A stretch of DNA of 40,743 nucleotides from an uncultured Erysipelotrichaceae bacterium (GCA_947649125.1 CANSQL010000022.1:1-40743), one strand, 5' to 3'; numbered from the stretch's first letter, positions 6,767-14,630 are shown. Notes: a model not told the origin generated them from the sequence alone. A program made the numbers and translations.

Positions 6767-7372
6767 TCATAATGTTCTCCTTTTAGACCTATCCACCATA
6801 ATTGAAAAGATTCTTTTTTTCCATTCGCAATGTTTCTTAATTGCTTGCTCATATGTTTCATCAGTACCTAATTCTTTTTGATAGTCATCCCAATAAAATG
6901 AAATTTGCTCTTTACGCCAGTTTAATTCCTCTAATGTTGACTTTATATAAAATTCTTTCACTTTTTCATAATCATCAGATATCTCCCGCAATTCTTCAGA
7001 ATCTATTAAGTCAGATAATAACTCCTTTAATGTCATTTTGTCATTCTTTACATCAGTCAAAACCTCTTTAAACTCCTCAATATCTTCTAGCAATCCGAAC
7101 ACTTTCTGCACTTCGTTTAAATTATATGAGCAAAGATATGATAAGAAAGAATTTTCGCGCAAATCAGCAGCTAGCTTAAACCAGCGATCAGCTGCGAACT
7201 CATTGGAATCGTTGTTATACAAACCACCGGTAAGATACGGTATAAAGGTTTCTAACAAGCCAGAAGCAGTCATATTCACTTGCACTGCCATTTCGTTGAT
7301 TGCTCGTGCATCTTCTTCAGATAATCTTAAAGTTATTGTTTTCTCTCTTTGTAAATCAGTGTTTTTTTTCAT
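6767..7372 (-). CDS. Ribbon-helix-helix DNA-binding protein with helical C-terminal extension
   Basis: The ATG at 7372 is chosen because AAAGGAGATCATC precedes it; the upstream in-frame codons lie in the hairpin element. In the 201-residue product, residues 12-45 (TITLRLSEEDARAINEMAVQ) fit a CopG/Arc-type ribbon-helix-helix: a short strand and two helices that bind operators or oriT as dimers. The rest is long, charged and helical (LLEDIEEFKEVLTDVKND), perhaps an oligomerisation arm. Element copy B lies 53 bases upstream and could be its own operator or leader. It could be a repressor, a relaxosome accessory or a partition protein; the fold is fairly sure, the role is not. Confidence 0.7.
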   Translation of the reverse strand: MKKNTDLQREKTITLRLSEEDARAINEMAVQVNMTASGLLETFIPYLTGGLYNNDSNEFAADRWFKLAADLRENSFLSYLCSYNLNEVQKVFGLLEDIEEFKEVLTDVKNDKMTLKELLSDLIDSEELREISDDYEKVKEFYIKSTLEELNWRKEQISFYWDDYQKELGTDETYEQAIKKHCEWKKRIFSIMVDRSKRRTL

Positions 7373-7424
7373 GATGATCTCCTTTAAGGGGGTTACCCTA
7401 TTCACCTTACACTTCCTAAAGTGT

Positions 7425-7493
7425 GCATATAGCCCTGCATTGTCAAATCGGCGAAGCCGTGCCATTTAATTTGACAATGTAAGGGTTATATGC
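7425..7493 (-). ncRNA. Nested-hairpin element, copy B
   Basis: The helices are GCATATA (7425-7431) with TATATGC (7487-7493), CCC with GGG, CATTGTCAAAT (7438-7448) with 7469-7479, and CGGC (7449-7452) with GCCG (7456-7459). The nine-base bulge TGCCATTTA (7460-7468) is in the same place as in copy A (TGCATTTTA). Outer and inner stems differ from copy A yet keep pairing, which points to a conserved structure. It lies between the small zinc-finger-like gene and the RHH gene. Confidence 0.6.
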
Positions 7494-7521
7494 GATTCCA
7501 TATAATTTGTAGTTTTCCATA

Positions 7522-7546
7522 GCCTCCCTGACAAAGGAAGGGAGGC
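7522..7546 (-). ncRNA. GC-rich 8-bp hairpin of the repeated element, copy B
   Basis: GCCTCCCT (7522-7529) pairs with AGGGAGGC (7539-7546) around a nine-base loop, followed on the minus strand by TATGGAA and, 28 bases on, by the nested hairpin. It matches 5205-5229 in layout with compensatory stem changes. It is noncoding here and has no U-run. Confidence 0.55.
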
Positions 7547-7551
7547 CTGCC

Positions 7552-7716
7552 TCATTTATTTCTTCTTTGATATGACCATGTATGATTTTCAGCAACAAAC
7601 TCTAATCGTCTTTGTTTATTTTCTCTTTGCCTTATCAATTTATCTTTTTGATATTTACTGCATGTTTGGTGGCATCCGATCTTCCTTGTCTTGCAATTTT
7701 TGCATTGATATTTCAT
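7552..7716 (-). CDS. Small Cys/His-rich (zinc-finger-like) protein
   Basis: ATG at 7716 follows GAAAGGAAGGTCATGTAA. The 54-residue product begins MKYQCKNCKTRKIGCHQTCS, giving a C-x2-C ... C-H-x2-C set that could bind one zinc ion, then a basic helical tail (KYQKDKLIRQRENKQRRLEF). Small CxNC...GCHxxC proteins of this kind recur in phages and plasmids of Firmicutes. It follows the rep gene by 57 bases. Nucleic-acid binding is plausible but unproven. Confidence 0.65.
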   Translation of the reverse strand: MKYQCKNCKTRKIGCHQTCSKYQKDKLIRQRENKQRRLEFVAENHTWSYQRRNK

Positions 7717-7773
7717 TTACATGACCTTCCTTTCTCTATTATTAAAGCAGCTCTCACATATATTCAATGATGA

Positions 7774-9339
7774 CTAATTTTTTGCAACTCCTATTTCTCT
7801 GACTAAATATTCTAAGGCTGTATAGCCTGATTTCATCCATTTTAGGAGCTGCTTTTGTCTTTCATATAGTGTTTTGCGTCTAAATAAATCACTGTTTTTA
7901 TGCTTCTCTAATGCGTTTATATAGTCTGTCAATTTTCTGATAAACTGATGTGGATGTGTTTTTATGTATTGTAGATCCCTTGTGATCGTTGATTTATCAA
8001 TTCCCAATCGATCTGCTATTTCACTGTTTTTTAGATGCTTTGCATTTTTTAATTCGCACACCTTGGCTCTGCGCTCCATCAGCGCCTGTTGCTTGTCTGT
8101 GAGATTTAATAACGGATGCTTCCTTTTATGCTTAGCATACAATGATTTTTTAATATAACGCCTCTTCAATACCTTCAGCTGAAGCTGCTCATCAAAGGAA
8201 ATGCCGAGCTTTTCAATTATCGTATCGATAGAACACGCCAAACGATTATCAGAGGGCTTGCAATTTTGTTCAACCTCTCTTTCTGTCAGCGGTAAATTAA
8301 ACATTTCATTCAACTGATGTGCCAGCTTTACTGATTCATCGATCGTGAACCCCATCCAGCATGCGCGCTCCCTGCATATGTATAATAACCGCTCTCTGTA
8401 TCCATCATTTTTATTGTTTTTGTTTCTTATCCTAATCAACTTTTTAAAGTCTTCATAATACGGCTTGAAATAAATTTTTCTTTTAGAATAATCTTTATGT
8501 GTTTTCTTTTTAGGCAGCTTTACTTTTAGAAGTTTATCCTTACGATACTCTTTTACTTGATCTTGGGACCATGGTAGCTGAACAGCAAAGTCTTGAATTT
8601 CATAATCGGTATTATTGAATTCAAGCACATTTACTATCTTATTTGTTTTAGAATTGATGGTACCGGGGATACGTATTACCTGTGTGGTAAGCATTGCTGC
8701 AGGATCCATTCCGTATTTTTCAAATTCATTATAAAAATGCTTCCAAACAGCATGATATAATCGATCTATGTGATAAGAACAGTGTTTGAAAGCATAAACA
8801 ATATATAGTCCCTTTCCTGAATCAATAACACCGGTTGGTTGAAAGCGTAGCTTCTTTTTAAGCACCTGATGATAAAAGGCTTTAGCATCCATTGATTCAT
8901 ATTTAGCTATTTTATAAAAATCAAAATCCAGAACAAAAGCATTAATGTGACGCACATTTTCATTTTTCCTCTTTGTATTATAGAAGCTGTTAATTGAAAA
9001 ATAAGCATCCGGCTGCTTGGTAGTAATCATCTCCGTAACCTGCTGATAAAACTTTTCCGGATTAAATAATCGGTCATAAAAAGTATTTTCATAATTGTTG
9101 CAATATCTTGCTTTATACTCATGAATTAAGCTTTGTGCCTTTTCATGATCCAAATCTAAAGCAGTCCCCGCATCTTCTGCAGATAATCCGCTGCACATTA
9201 GATCAAACAGATCCTGTGCAGCGTTTTCCTCTGTCAGTTTGCTCTGCTTCCAATCCGTCAGAATTGAAGTAAAGCAGCTATCGTCCATTCCCTCATGGAT
9301 TTTTTTCAGCAATTTTATGCTATTATCAGATGCAGCCAT
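7774..9339 (-). CDS. Plasmid-type replication protein with primase-like (AEP) domain and C-terminal HTH
   Basis: In this 521-residue protein, residues 100-260 show the hallmarks of archaeo-eukaryotic-primase-like Rep proteins: NAFVLDFDF (acidic motif I), TGVIDSGKGLYIVYAF (motif II, where Tyr replaces the usual His) and QVIRIPGTINSKT (motif III region). About 310-385 are helical, and NSEIADRLGIDKSTITRDLQ near 455 is a helix-turn-helix. Such proteins initiate or prime replication of plasmids and integrative elements. Its start overlaps the parB stop (TAATG), placing it in a parA-parB-rep operon. Assignment as a replication protein is firm at family level; catalytic activity is not shown, given the altered motif II. 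Confidence 0.8.
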   Translation of the reverse strand: MAASDNSIKLLKKIHEGMDDSCFTSILTDWKQSKLTEENAAQDLFDLMCSGLSAEDAGTALDLDHEKAQSLIHEYKARYCNNYENTFYDRLFNPEKFYQQVTEMITTKQPDAYFSINSFYNTKRKNENVRHINAFVLDFDFYKIAKYESMDAKAFYHQVLKKKLRFQPTGVIDSGKGLYIVYAFKHCSYHIDRLYHAVWKHFYNEFEKYGMDPAAMLTTQVIRIPGTINSKTNKIVNVLEFNNTDYEIQDFAVQLPWSQDQVKEYRKDKLLKVKLPKKKTHKDYSKRKIYFKPYYEDFKKLIRIRNKNNKNDGYRERLLYICRERACWMGFTIDESVKLAHQLNEMFNLPLTEREVEQNCKPSDNRLACSIDTIIEKLGISFDEQLQLKVLKRRYIKKSLYAKHKRKHPLLNLTDKQQALMERRAKVCELKNAKHLKNSEIADRLGIDKSTITRDLQYIKTHPHQFIRKLTDYINALEKHKNSDLFRRKTLYERQKQLLKWMKSGYTALEYLVREIGVAKN

Positions 9340-10040
9340 TATAATTCTTCCTCAAGAAGTCCGATAAGCTCAAGTATGCGATTCAAATCATCAACTCCCA
9401 TATAATTGACCTTGAGGTATTTATCTGTGACGACAGCTTTGGTACCAAGCTTATGTGTTATATGATTCTCCAGAGCCTTAAGGTGAATATTCTCTTTCGC
9501 TTCCTTTCCGGTGTTCCTTGCGTCAGACATTTCTATTTTATTAAGATATGATTGGACAGAACGCTCACTGTACCCTGTAACTGCGGAGATCCATTCTCTC
9601 TTTTTAGTCCCTACAGGAATTTCATTTGCTTCCTTGGCTGCATAAAAGTGTCTCAATACAGTTCTGGTGATATCTATCTTTTTTTCTACAGGGATAGACT
9701 CTCTATGGCCGTTCGCAGCAATCAACATTAATTCATTCTTATCATATTCACGAATGATACATGAGATTTCTTCCCACTCCGGAAAGCCTTGTGAGACATT
9801 CAATTTAGCCGCTCTCCATCTGCGCTCACCTGAAATCAACGTATAGCCCTCTGCGGATGGAATCACCACGCAAGGATCTATTTGACCGCAAACACGCAGC
9901 GATAATGCCATTGCTTCAATATCACACATTGGAAAATCCTTATTGCTTTGGTTCGGCCGTATGTCATCTATATGAATCATTTTTATTCGATCACGCTTCT
10001 GACTTGCAGTATTCAGCATCTCATTAACTGTATCTCTCAT
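9339..10040 (-). CDS. parB: ParB-like partition protein
   Basis: The 233-residue protein has the ParB/sulfiredoxin N-terminal fold (MIHIDDIRPNQSNKDFP; LSLRVCGQIDPCVVIP; TLISGERRWRAAK), including the GERRWRA box that binds CTP in this family. A second conserved box, usually ENxQR, reads ANGHRES. The central helices (EWISAVTGYSERSVQSYLNKIEMS) form the HTH that contacts parS. It partners ParA in segregation of a low-copy replicon. It overlaps parA by four bases and rep by one. I saw no clear parS array in the window. It is an element-encoded copy rather than a chromosomal Spo0J. Confidence 0.88.
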   Translation of the reverse strand: MRDTVNEMLNTASQKRDRIKMIHIDDIRPNQSNKDFPMCDIEAMALSLRVCGQIDPCVVIPSAEGYTLISGERRWRAAKLNVSQGFPEWEEISCIIREYDKNELMLIAANGHRESIPVEKKIDITRTVLRHFYAAKEANEIPVGTKKREWISAVTGYSERSVQSYLNKIEMSDARNTGKEAKENIHLKALENHITHKLGTKAVVTDKYLKVNYMGVDDLNRILELIGLLEEEL

Positions 10041-10870
10041 AAGAATGCCTCCATTTCACTAATCAGACAACGATAATCATCAGCAATGCCGGAACCCTTC
10101 ATATTCAACACTGTTTTTCTCTTTAACGCTGCAAGAGTAATCGGATTGCTTTGGTATCGCAAAACAGTATCTAACAGTTTCTCATTAAATATAGCTCTGA
10201 GATAGCGGACTGTTTCATCCTGTATACGAGTGCGCTGCTTCATATTAATAACAATTCGAAAGTCTATATCCAACTCATACAACTCTTCTAAAGCCTTCAC
10301 TTCACGTAACGTCATTGCCAACCCTTGTTTAGAATCATCATCGATGGTAATCGGTATCAGAATTAAGTCACTTGCATAAATTGCATTTACAGTAAGTAAT
10401 GACTTCACCGGAGAACAATCAATAATACAAACATCATATTGAGATTTAACTAATCGTAATGCCTTGGCAATAGAGTTTTCTTGACGACCGTCACTCAATC
10501 TGATTTTTGTATCGATTAATGAGAGTCTTAAATTTGAGGGAATGATATCTAATCTACCAATATCAGTACTCCTGATGATTTCTTTGATAGTATTCGGATC
10601 ATGAAAAATATCACAAATCGTCATGTCATTCTTCTGAGATAAATAATTGGTAATAAAGCATTCTGTTTTTTCCTGTTGCGGTTTATTTTCATATACTGAT
10701 AAATCCATTGGATCCGGTTGAAAAATAAATGATTTTCCGGTATTACCCTGTGGATCTAAATCGATTAGCAGCACCCTTTTTCCATCCATAGCCATGCCGG
10801 TTGCGACAGTTTTAGCTGTAGTTGTTTTACCGGTACCGCCTTTGATATTGTAAATTGTTATTGTTTTCAT
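10037..10870 (-). CDS. parA: ParA-type partition ATPase
   Basis: The 277-residue protein begins MKTITIYNIKGGTGKTTTAK, the deviant Walker A motif (KGGxGKT/S) of ParA/MinD ATPases. LLIDLDPQGN is the A' motif, and VCIIDCSP is Walker B. The length and lack of an N-terminal HTH suit a small plasmid ParA (type Ib) or chromosomal-type Soj. ATP-dependent non-specific DNA binding moves ParB-bound DNA apart. It overlaps genes on both sides by four bases, so the four-gene operon is translationally coupled. Its presence implies that this region is or was a self-maintained replicon or an excisable element. Confidence 0.92.
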   Translation of the reverse strand: MKTITIYNIKGGTGKTTTAKTVATGMAMDGKRVLLIDLDPQGNTGKSFIFQPDPMDLSVYENKPQQEKTECFITNYLSQKNDMTICDIFHDPNTIKEIIRSTDIGRLDIIPSNLRLSLIDTKIRLSDGRQENSIAKALRLVKSQYDVCIIDCSPVKSLLTVNAIYASDLILIPITIDDDSKQGLAMTLREVKALEELYELDIDFRIVINMKQRTRIQDETVRYLRAIFNEKLLDTVLRYQSNPITLAALKRKTVLNMKGSGIADDYRCLISEMEAFL

Positions 10871-11415
10871 GTTTGTTTTCCTTCCAGTATTTTTTTATTT
10901 TTTTTGACTACAAAGTTCATAGCGCCGACTTTGTATTTAATCTTTATATCATTCATATTGATTTCGCCGGTATATGCCACTAAGCATTCATCCAGCAAAA
11001 CCATTATTTTTAATAAGGCTTGCTCATTTCGTTCGTAAGGTTTTGGCACCTTTATTTCTAGTCCGTTTTCATTGATGCCGTTTTTTAGCGAGGCTAAACT
11101 ATATCCTTGTAAATAGTGATAAATAATGATTTCTCTATAAGCACCGGATAATTTATCTATTGCTTGAAGGATATGATTTAACCAGATAATTTGTTCCTCT
11201 TGAGCAAGCAACATTCGCATATTTTTATCGGAGCATTGCTTCTCTGCACCGATGCTCAAAAAAGCACCTGATGATGATAAGCGATTTTCAAAATGTGGTA
11301 TTATTTCGATATGAGGTGTATGAATTATGGTAAAATATCCTTTTAGGATATAATCTCGACATGTATAGAGATCATTTTCAACCGCCTTCTTCGACTTTTC
11401 ATAATCTATCCACAT
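10867..11415 (-). CDS. ArpU/sigma-like transcriptional regulator
   Basis: The 182-residue protein has a central stretch, residues 85-130 (LQAIDKLSGAYREIIIYHYLQGYSLASLKNGI), that fits a sigma region-4-like HTH of the ArpU/RinA type used by phages and mobile elements to control late or transfer genes. The C-terminal 45 residues end in a basic tail. It sits between the XRE repressor (gap of four bases) and parA (overlap of four). The N-terminal region has no recognised motif. A regulator of this module is likely; its exact family needs a profile search. Confidence 0.55.
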   Translation of the reverse strand: MWIDYEKSKKAVENDLYTCRDYILKGYFTIIHTPHIEIIPHFENRLSSSGAFLSIGAEKQCSDKNMRMLLAQEEQIIWLNHILQAIDKLSGAYREIIIYHYLQGYSLASLKNGINENGLEIKVPKPYERNEQALLKIMVLLDECLVAYTGEINMNDIKIKYKVGAMNFVVKKNKKILEGKQT

Positions 11416-11419
11416 ATCA

Positions 11420-11665
11420 TTACCTTGATATACTATCTGAATTTGATATAAATAACGTCCCTATCTCAACATCCAGCGCTTCTGCAATATACAATAGAGT
11501 TAAAACGGAGATGCCGTTTATTCGATTGCATTTTTCTGCATTCATAATTGTCTGACGGGCGCAGCGGCAACGATCGGCGAGTTCTTCTTGTGTCAACTTC
11601 TTAATATTTCTGTAGTAACGTATATTTTTCCCCAACACTTCTATCCGTTCATCAACGCTCTGCAC
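11420..11665 (-). CDS. XRE/Cro-CI family repressor
   Basis: The GTG start at 11665 overlaps the stop of a preceding 13-codon ORF and has AGGGGAGGGG upstream. The 81-residue protein carries a complete HTH_3 domain at about 13-70: IRYYRNIKKLTQEELADRCR, RQTIMNAE and LTLLYIAEALDVEIGTLF. Single-domain XRE proteins usually act as dimeric repressors of their own operon. Being first in the rep-par operon, it probably controls element maintenance. The fold is certain; the operator was not identified. Confidence 0.88.
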   Translation of the reverse strand: MQSVDERIEVLGKNIRYYRNIKKLTQEELADRCRCARQTIMNAEKCNRINGISVLTLLYIAEALDVEIGTLFISNSDSISR

Positions 11666-11707
11666 TCAATCCCCTCCCCTATACTGCATAGTTTTCTTTT
11701 GATTCAT
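11666..11707 (-). CDS. Possible 13-residue leader peptide before the XRE gene
   Basis: ATG at 11707 follows AAAGGAGTGGGTTTAAC, a strong RBS. The product is MNQKKTMQYRGGD, and its stop overlaps the GTG start of the XRE gene. Translation coupled to the repressor is plausible, though it may only serve to set repressor level. Confidence 0.35.
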   Translation of the reverse strand: MNQKKTMQYRGGD

Positions 11708-11754
11708 GTTAAACCCACTCCTTTCATATATGGCTTACTTTTTCTAAGCTGCAT
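11704..11754 (-). CDS. Possible 16-residue leader peptide, first of a coupled pair
   Basis: ATG at 11754 follows AAAGGGGAAGCGAT. The product is MQLRKSKPYMKGVGLT, and its TGA overlaps the ATG of the next micro-ORF. Strong RBS signals before both micro-ORFs argue for real initiation. Confidence 0.35.
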   Translation of the reverse strand: MQLRKSKPYMKGVGLT

Positions 11755-11779
11755 ATCGCTTCCCCTTTCTTGTGACCAC

Positions 11780-11815
11780 AAAAAAATGGCCATCTTATTT
11801 GTAATAAGAGGACCA
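11780..11815 (-). terminator. Intrinsic terminator between tRNA and element
   Basis: A 13-position hairpin with two mismatches (11787-11799 with 11803-11815) is followed by seven U on the minus strand. It insulates the XRE-led operon from transcription coming through the tRNA. Confidence 0.6.
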
Positions 11816-11837
11816 TAAACAATATATATAATTATGA

Positions 11838-11874
11838 ACAAACAAAAAGCCCAACGATTATATATCATTGAGCT
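11838..11874 (-). terminator. Terminator of the tRNA-Glu transcript
   Basis: An 11-bp stem (11848-11858 with 11864-11874, including G-U pairs) is followed by UUUUU on the minus strand, 43 bases past the tRNA CCA end. Confidence 0.7.
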
Positions 11875-11916
11875 ATAACAGTAGAAAGCATATATTAATA
11901 CGCTTTATTCGTCAAT

Positions 11917-11992
11917 TGGTGACGCGTACGGGATTCGAACCCGTGAATGCATGCGTGAAAGGCATGTGAGTTAACCGTTTCTCCAACGCGCC
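11917..11992 (-). tRNA. tRNA-Glu (anticodon UUC)
   Basis: The 76-base cloverleaf is encoded with its CCA end. The acceptor GGCGCGT pairs with ACGCGTC, with discriminator A. Anticodon arm CATGC-CTTTCAC-GCATG reads TTC, and the T arm has ACGGG-TTCGAAT-CCCGT. It resembles other Firmicutes tRNA-Glu genes. A consensus promoter lies upstream and a terminator downstream, so it is a single-gene unit. The mobile region begins just past its 3' end, a favoured target of tyrosine integrases. Confidence 0.95.
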
Positions 11993-12026
11993 GTTTAACA
12001 ATTCATTCCAACGGAATTGCTTTAAT

Positions 12027-12055
12027 ATAATACCACTCACTCAGCCTTATGTCAA
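12027..12055 (-). promoter_or_regulatory. Consensus sigma-A promoter of tRNA-Glu
   Basis: On the minus strand TTGACA (12050-12055) is followed by exactly 17 bases and TATTAT (12027-12032), about 35 bases before the tRNA 5' end. Confidence 0.85.
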
Positions 12056-12135
12056 TCATTTTCACGCATTTTTTCTACTTTTTACAAAAAATCACCGTTA
12101 TCGGCTTTCACTCGCCATCGATTCCTCTTGATCGG

Positions 12136-12702
12136 CTATGCAAAATTAAAATAAGTCAACATCCCCACATAGATTCCGTACGCAAAGGAATACGGATCAT
12201 CCTGCAACTTTTGCGCATCACCGACATTGCTCAGATAACCCAATTCCACCAGTACTGCCGGCATTTGCGTTGCCCTCAGCACATACAAGGAAGGATTGGT
12301 CCGCACAAAATTATCCTTCATATTCGCCTGCTCGACAATTCCCGCAACGATATCCTCACCTAAATACCATGCACGAGAATCACGCCGATAAACATATACC
12401 TCGCTGCCGTTGATACTCGGATTCGTATTATAATTGCTGTGAATACTGATAAAATAATCAGCTCCCCAATAATTTGCCATATCCACACGAGAATGCAGCG
12501 AATCTGTTGTCGAAGTACCGAGCACCTGCTGCGGAAACATGCGGCTCGTTCGAACAATAAAGCGCGGATCGCTGTCCAGTAAATCCGCCAACATACTGCC
12601 GACCGTAAAATTCACTGCTTCCTCGCTTAAGCCGTTGCCGCTCGCACCGCCGTTTATCGTTCCCGGATTATGTCCCTGATCAATAAAAATTTTAATTGCC
12701 AT
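12136..12702 (-). CDS. N-acetylmuramoyl-L-alanine amidase (Amidase_3)
   Basis: I start at MAIKIFIDQGHNPG (ATG at 12702) behind GAGGGGATAGT. The 188-residue catalytic domain alone shows the zinc ligands His10 (DQGHNPG), a Glu in GLSEEAVNF and the His of FISIHSNYN. The catalytic Glu lies in AVLVELGYLSN. It cleaves the lactyl-L-Ala bond of peptidoglycan. No signal peptide or binding domain is present, as in CwlC-like or lysis-released enzymes, so export is unexplained. Single-gene context next to tRNA-Glu. Family assignment is firm. Confidence 0.93.
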   Translation of the reverse strand: MAIKIFIDQGHNPGTINGGASGNGLSEEAVNFTVGSMLADLLDSDPRFIVRTSRMFPQQVLGTSTTDSLHSRVDMANYWGADYFISIHSNYNTNPSINGSEVYVYRRDSRAWYLGEDIVAGIVEQANMKDNFVRTNPSLYVLRATQMPAVLVELGYLSNVGDAQKLQDDPYSFAYGIYVGMLTYFNFA

Positions 12703-12867
12703 ACTATCCCCTCTCAAGCTATTCTATGCTTCACCTCGAACAATGTACCGATAAACGCCCTGACATCGAAAAATATAGCTAATTCAGTCAAAAAGCGCTA
12801 TAATAACAGTACGGCAAACAGTCAAAGCTGCATCATTGCCGTTTCACAAAGACAAAGGAGAATTGAT

Positions 12868-13413
12868 ATGAAAAAGGTATTGTGTATTATGAGTGAACAA
12901 TTTGAGGAACTGGAAGCAGTAGGAACTATAGCCCTTTTACGCCGCGCAGGAATTGAAGTCAGCGTATGTTCCCTGCATGACCATAAGGCAACCGGTCGCT
13001 TTCAAATCACCCTATCTGACCTTATGTATATTGATGAAGCAAACATCAACGAATACGATGCACTGTTTTTACCCGGTGGCCCTCACTACAAGGAGCTGCT
13101 TGAAAATGAAGCTGTTCAACAGATTATTCACGCCTTCCACACACAAACAAAATACATCTGCGCAATTTGTGCAGCACCGACGATACTCGGGCATTTAGGT
13201 TTATTAAAAAATCGTCAGTATACTTGCTTCACAAGCATGAATGAGGATTTCGGCGGAACTTATATTGATAAATATACCGCTCTGGACGGCCATATCATCA
13301 CCGGCAGAAGCGCTGCCGCAGTCATCGATTTTTCATTTGTGATTATCGAACAGCTGTTAGGAAAAGAAAATGCAGAGGAAGTCAAAAATTCCATTTACTA
13401 CTATCAAGCATAA
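12868..13413 (+). CDS. DJ-1/PfpI family protein
   Basis: ATG at 12868 follows AAAGGAGAATTGAT. The 181-residue single-domain protein has the DJ-1 glutamine-amidotransferase-like fold: CIMSEQFEELEAV with the conserved early Glu, LFLPGGPHYKEL, and the nucleophile elbow YICAICAAPTILG, whose Cys is the reactive residue. ALDGHIITGRSAAAVIDF follows. YajL/ThiJ-type proteins are linked to oxidative or carbonyl stress; the specific activity cannot be read here. Monocistronic, with its own terminator. Confidence 0.9.
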   Translation: MKKVLCIMSEQFEELEAVGTIALLRRAGIEVSVCSLHDHKATGRFQITLSDLMYIDEANINEYDALFLPGGPHYKELLENEAVQQIIHAFHTQTKYICAICAAPTILGHLGLLKNRQYTCFTSMNEDFGGTYIDKYTALDGHIITGRSAAAVIDFSFVIIEQLLGKENAEEVKNSIYYYQA

Positions 13414-13447
13414 AAACAACATCAGTTATCTCAACAATGAATTCATC

Positions 13448-13484
13448 AAGACGGCTGTATCATCACATGTAAGCCGTCTTTTCT
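13448..13484 (+). terminator. Terminator of the DJ-1 family gene
   Basis: Arms AAGACGGCT (13448-13456) and AGCCGTCTT (13472-13480) are followed by TTCTTAT, 35 bases after the stop. Confidence 0.8.
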
Positions 13485-13605
13485 TATATGTATATCATTG
13501 ATAGATAACACTTTGAACATTAACTGAAAACACTTTCATCCCGATTCATTATTTTTACCCATATCAGACCCCCGGCATTATTTCATTTATTTATGAATTT
13601 TCGTA

Positions 13606-13633
13606 TTACATTTCACTCAACATGTGCTATAAT
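13606..13633 (+). promoter_or_regulatory. Promoter of the patatin-like gene
   Basis: TTACAT, 16 bases, then TATAAT (13628-13633) with an extended TG two bases upstream. The leader would be only about 15-20 bases before the RBS-bearing start. Confidence 0.7.
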
Positions 13634-13655
13634 AGCTCCTAAAGGAAGTGGTGAA

Positions 13656-14513
13656 ATGAAGAAGCTGGGAATGGTTTTAGAAGGCGGCGGTATGCGCGGA
13701 GTATACACAGCCGGAGTTCTGGATTTCTTTATGGATCGTGATTTTTATCCCGACGGCATTGCCGGTGTATCTGCCGGAGCCTGTCATGCGGTCAGCTATA
13801 TCTCGAAACAAAAAGGACGAAATTATCGTGTTAACACAGCATATTTAAAGGGTAAGGATTATTTAAGCCTTCGCTCTCTCATTAAAACCGGTTCTCTGTT
13901 CGGAATGGACTTTATATTCCATAAAATTCCCGAGGAGCTTGATCCGTTTGATTATGATGCCTATGCCAAATCAAATATCGATTTTATCAGCGTATCCACA
14001 GATATGGAAAGCGGTCAGCCGTATTATCACATCATAAAAGACCCGAAGCAGGATATCGATTATATTATGGCGTCAAGCAGCCTGCCGCTGTTATCACCGC
14101 CGGTTGAGCGAAACGGACGCAAGCTGATGGACGGCGGAGTCGGTGATTCAATTCCGATTGATTTTATGAGAAGACGCGGTTATGAAAAAAACATTGTCGT
14201 TTTAACCCAGTTCGGCGGATATCGCAAGGGCAAGAACAATCTCATGCCGATCATACGACATCAATACAAAAACTATCCTTTATTTGTCAAAGCGATGGAA
14301 GAGCGACATATCCATTATAACGAAACACTGGATGAACTCGCACGGTTGGAAAAAGAAGGCTCTGTCTTTATCATCAGACCGAGTAAACCGGTTACGATTT
14401 CTCGTTTGGAAAAGAATTTGGATAAGCTATATGCACTTTATCAAGAGGGCTATCAGGACGCACAAAACCAATATACAAAAATGATGGAATTTGTGAAACA
14501 AGCGAAACAATAA
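13656..14513 (+). CDS. Patatin-like phospholipase (RssA/YjjU type)
   Basis: ATG at 13656 is chosen for AAAGGAAGTGGTGAA upstream; the longer frame includes the promoter. In the 285-residue protein, LEGGGMRGVYTAG near residue 8 is the glycine-rich oxyanion hole, GVSAG near 40 holds the nucleophilic Ser, and MDGGVGDSIP near 158 holds the catalytic Asp of the Ser-Asp dyad. The C-terminal 100 residues match bacterial patatins that hydrolyse acyl esters of lipids. No signal peptide, so it is cytoplasmic or membrane-peripheral. Substrate unknown. Confidence 0.9.
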   Translation: MKKLGMVLEGGGMRGVYTAGVLDFFMDRDFYPDGIAGVSAGACHAVSYISKQKGRNYRVNTAYLKGKDYLSLRSLIKTGSLFGMDFIFHKIPEELDPFDYDAYAKSNIDFISVSTDMESGQPYYHIIKDPKQDIDYIMASSSLPLLSPPVERNGRKLMDGGVGDSIPIDFMRRRGYEKNIVVLTQFGGYRKGKNNLMPIIRHQYKNYPLFVKAMEERHIHYNETLDELARLEKEGSVFIIRPSKPVTISRLEKNLDKLYALYQEGYQDAQNQYTKMMEFVKQAKQ

Positions 14514-14552
14514 ACAGGGAATAAACTAATTCAAATAAAGAAATACAAAATA

Positions 14553-14606
14553 AAAGAATGATACGCTGTCTCCTCATGAAGAATCGACAGGAATCATTCT
14601 TTTTTT
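14553..14606. terminator. Bidirectional terminator between convergent genes
   Basis: AAAGAATGAT (14553-14562) pairs with ATCATTCTTT (14593-14602), with inner CTGTC/GACAG pairing. T-runs flank it on both sides, and it separates the patatin gene from the CcdA fusion gene. Confidence 0.8.
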
Positions 14607-14630
14607 ATAGTGAATAACACTCGATAATGC

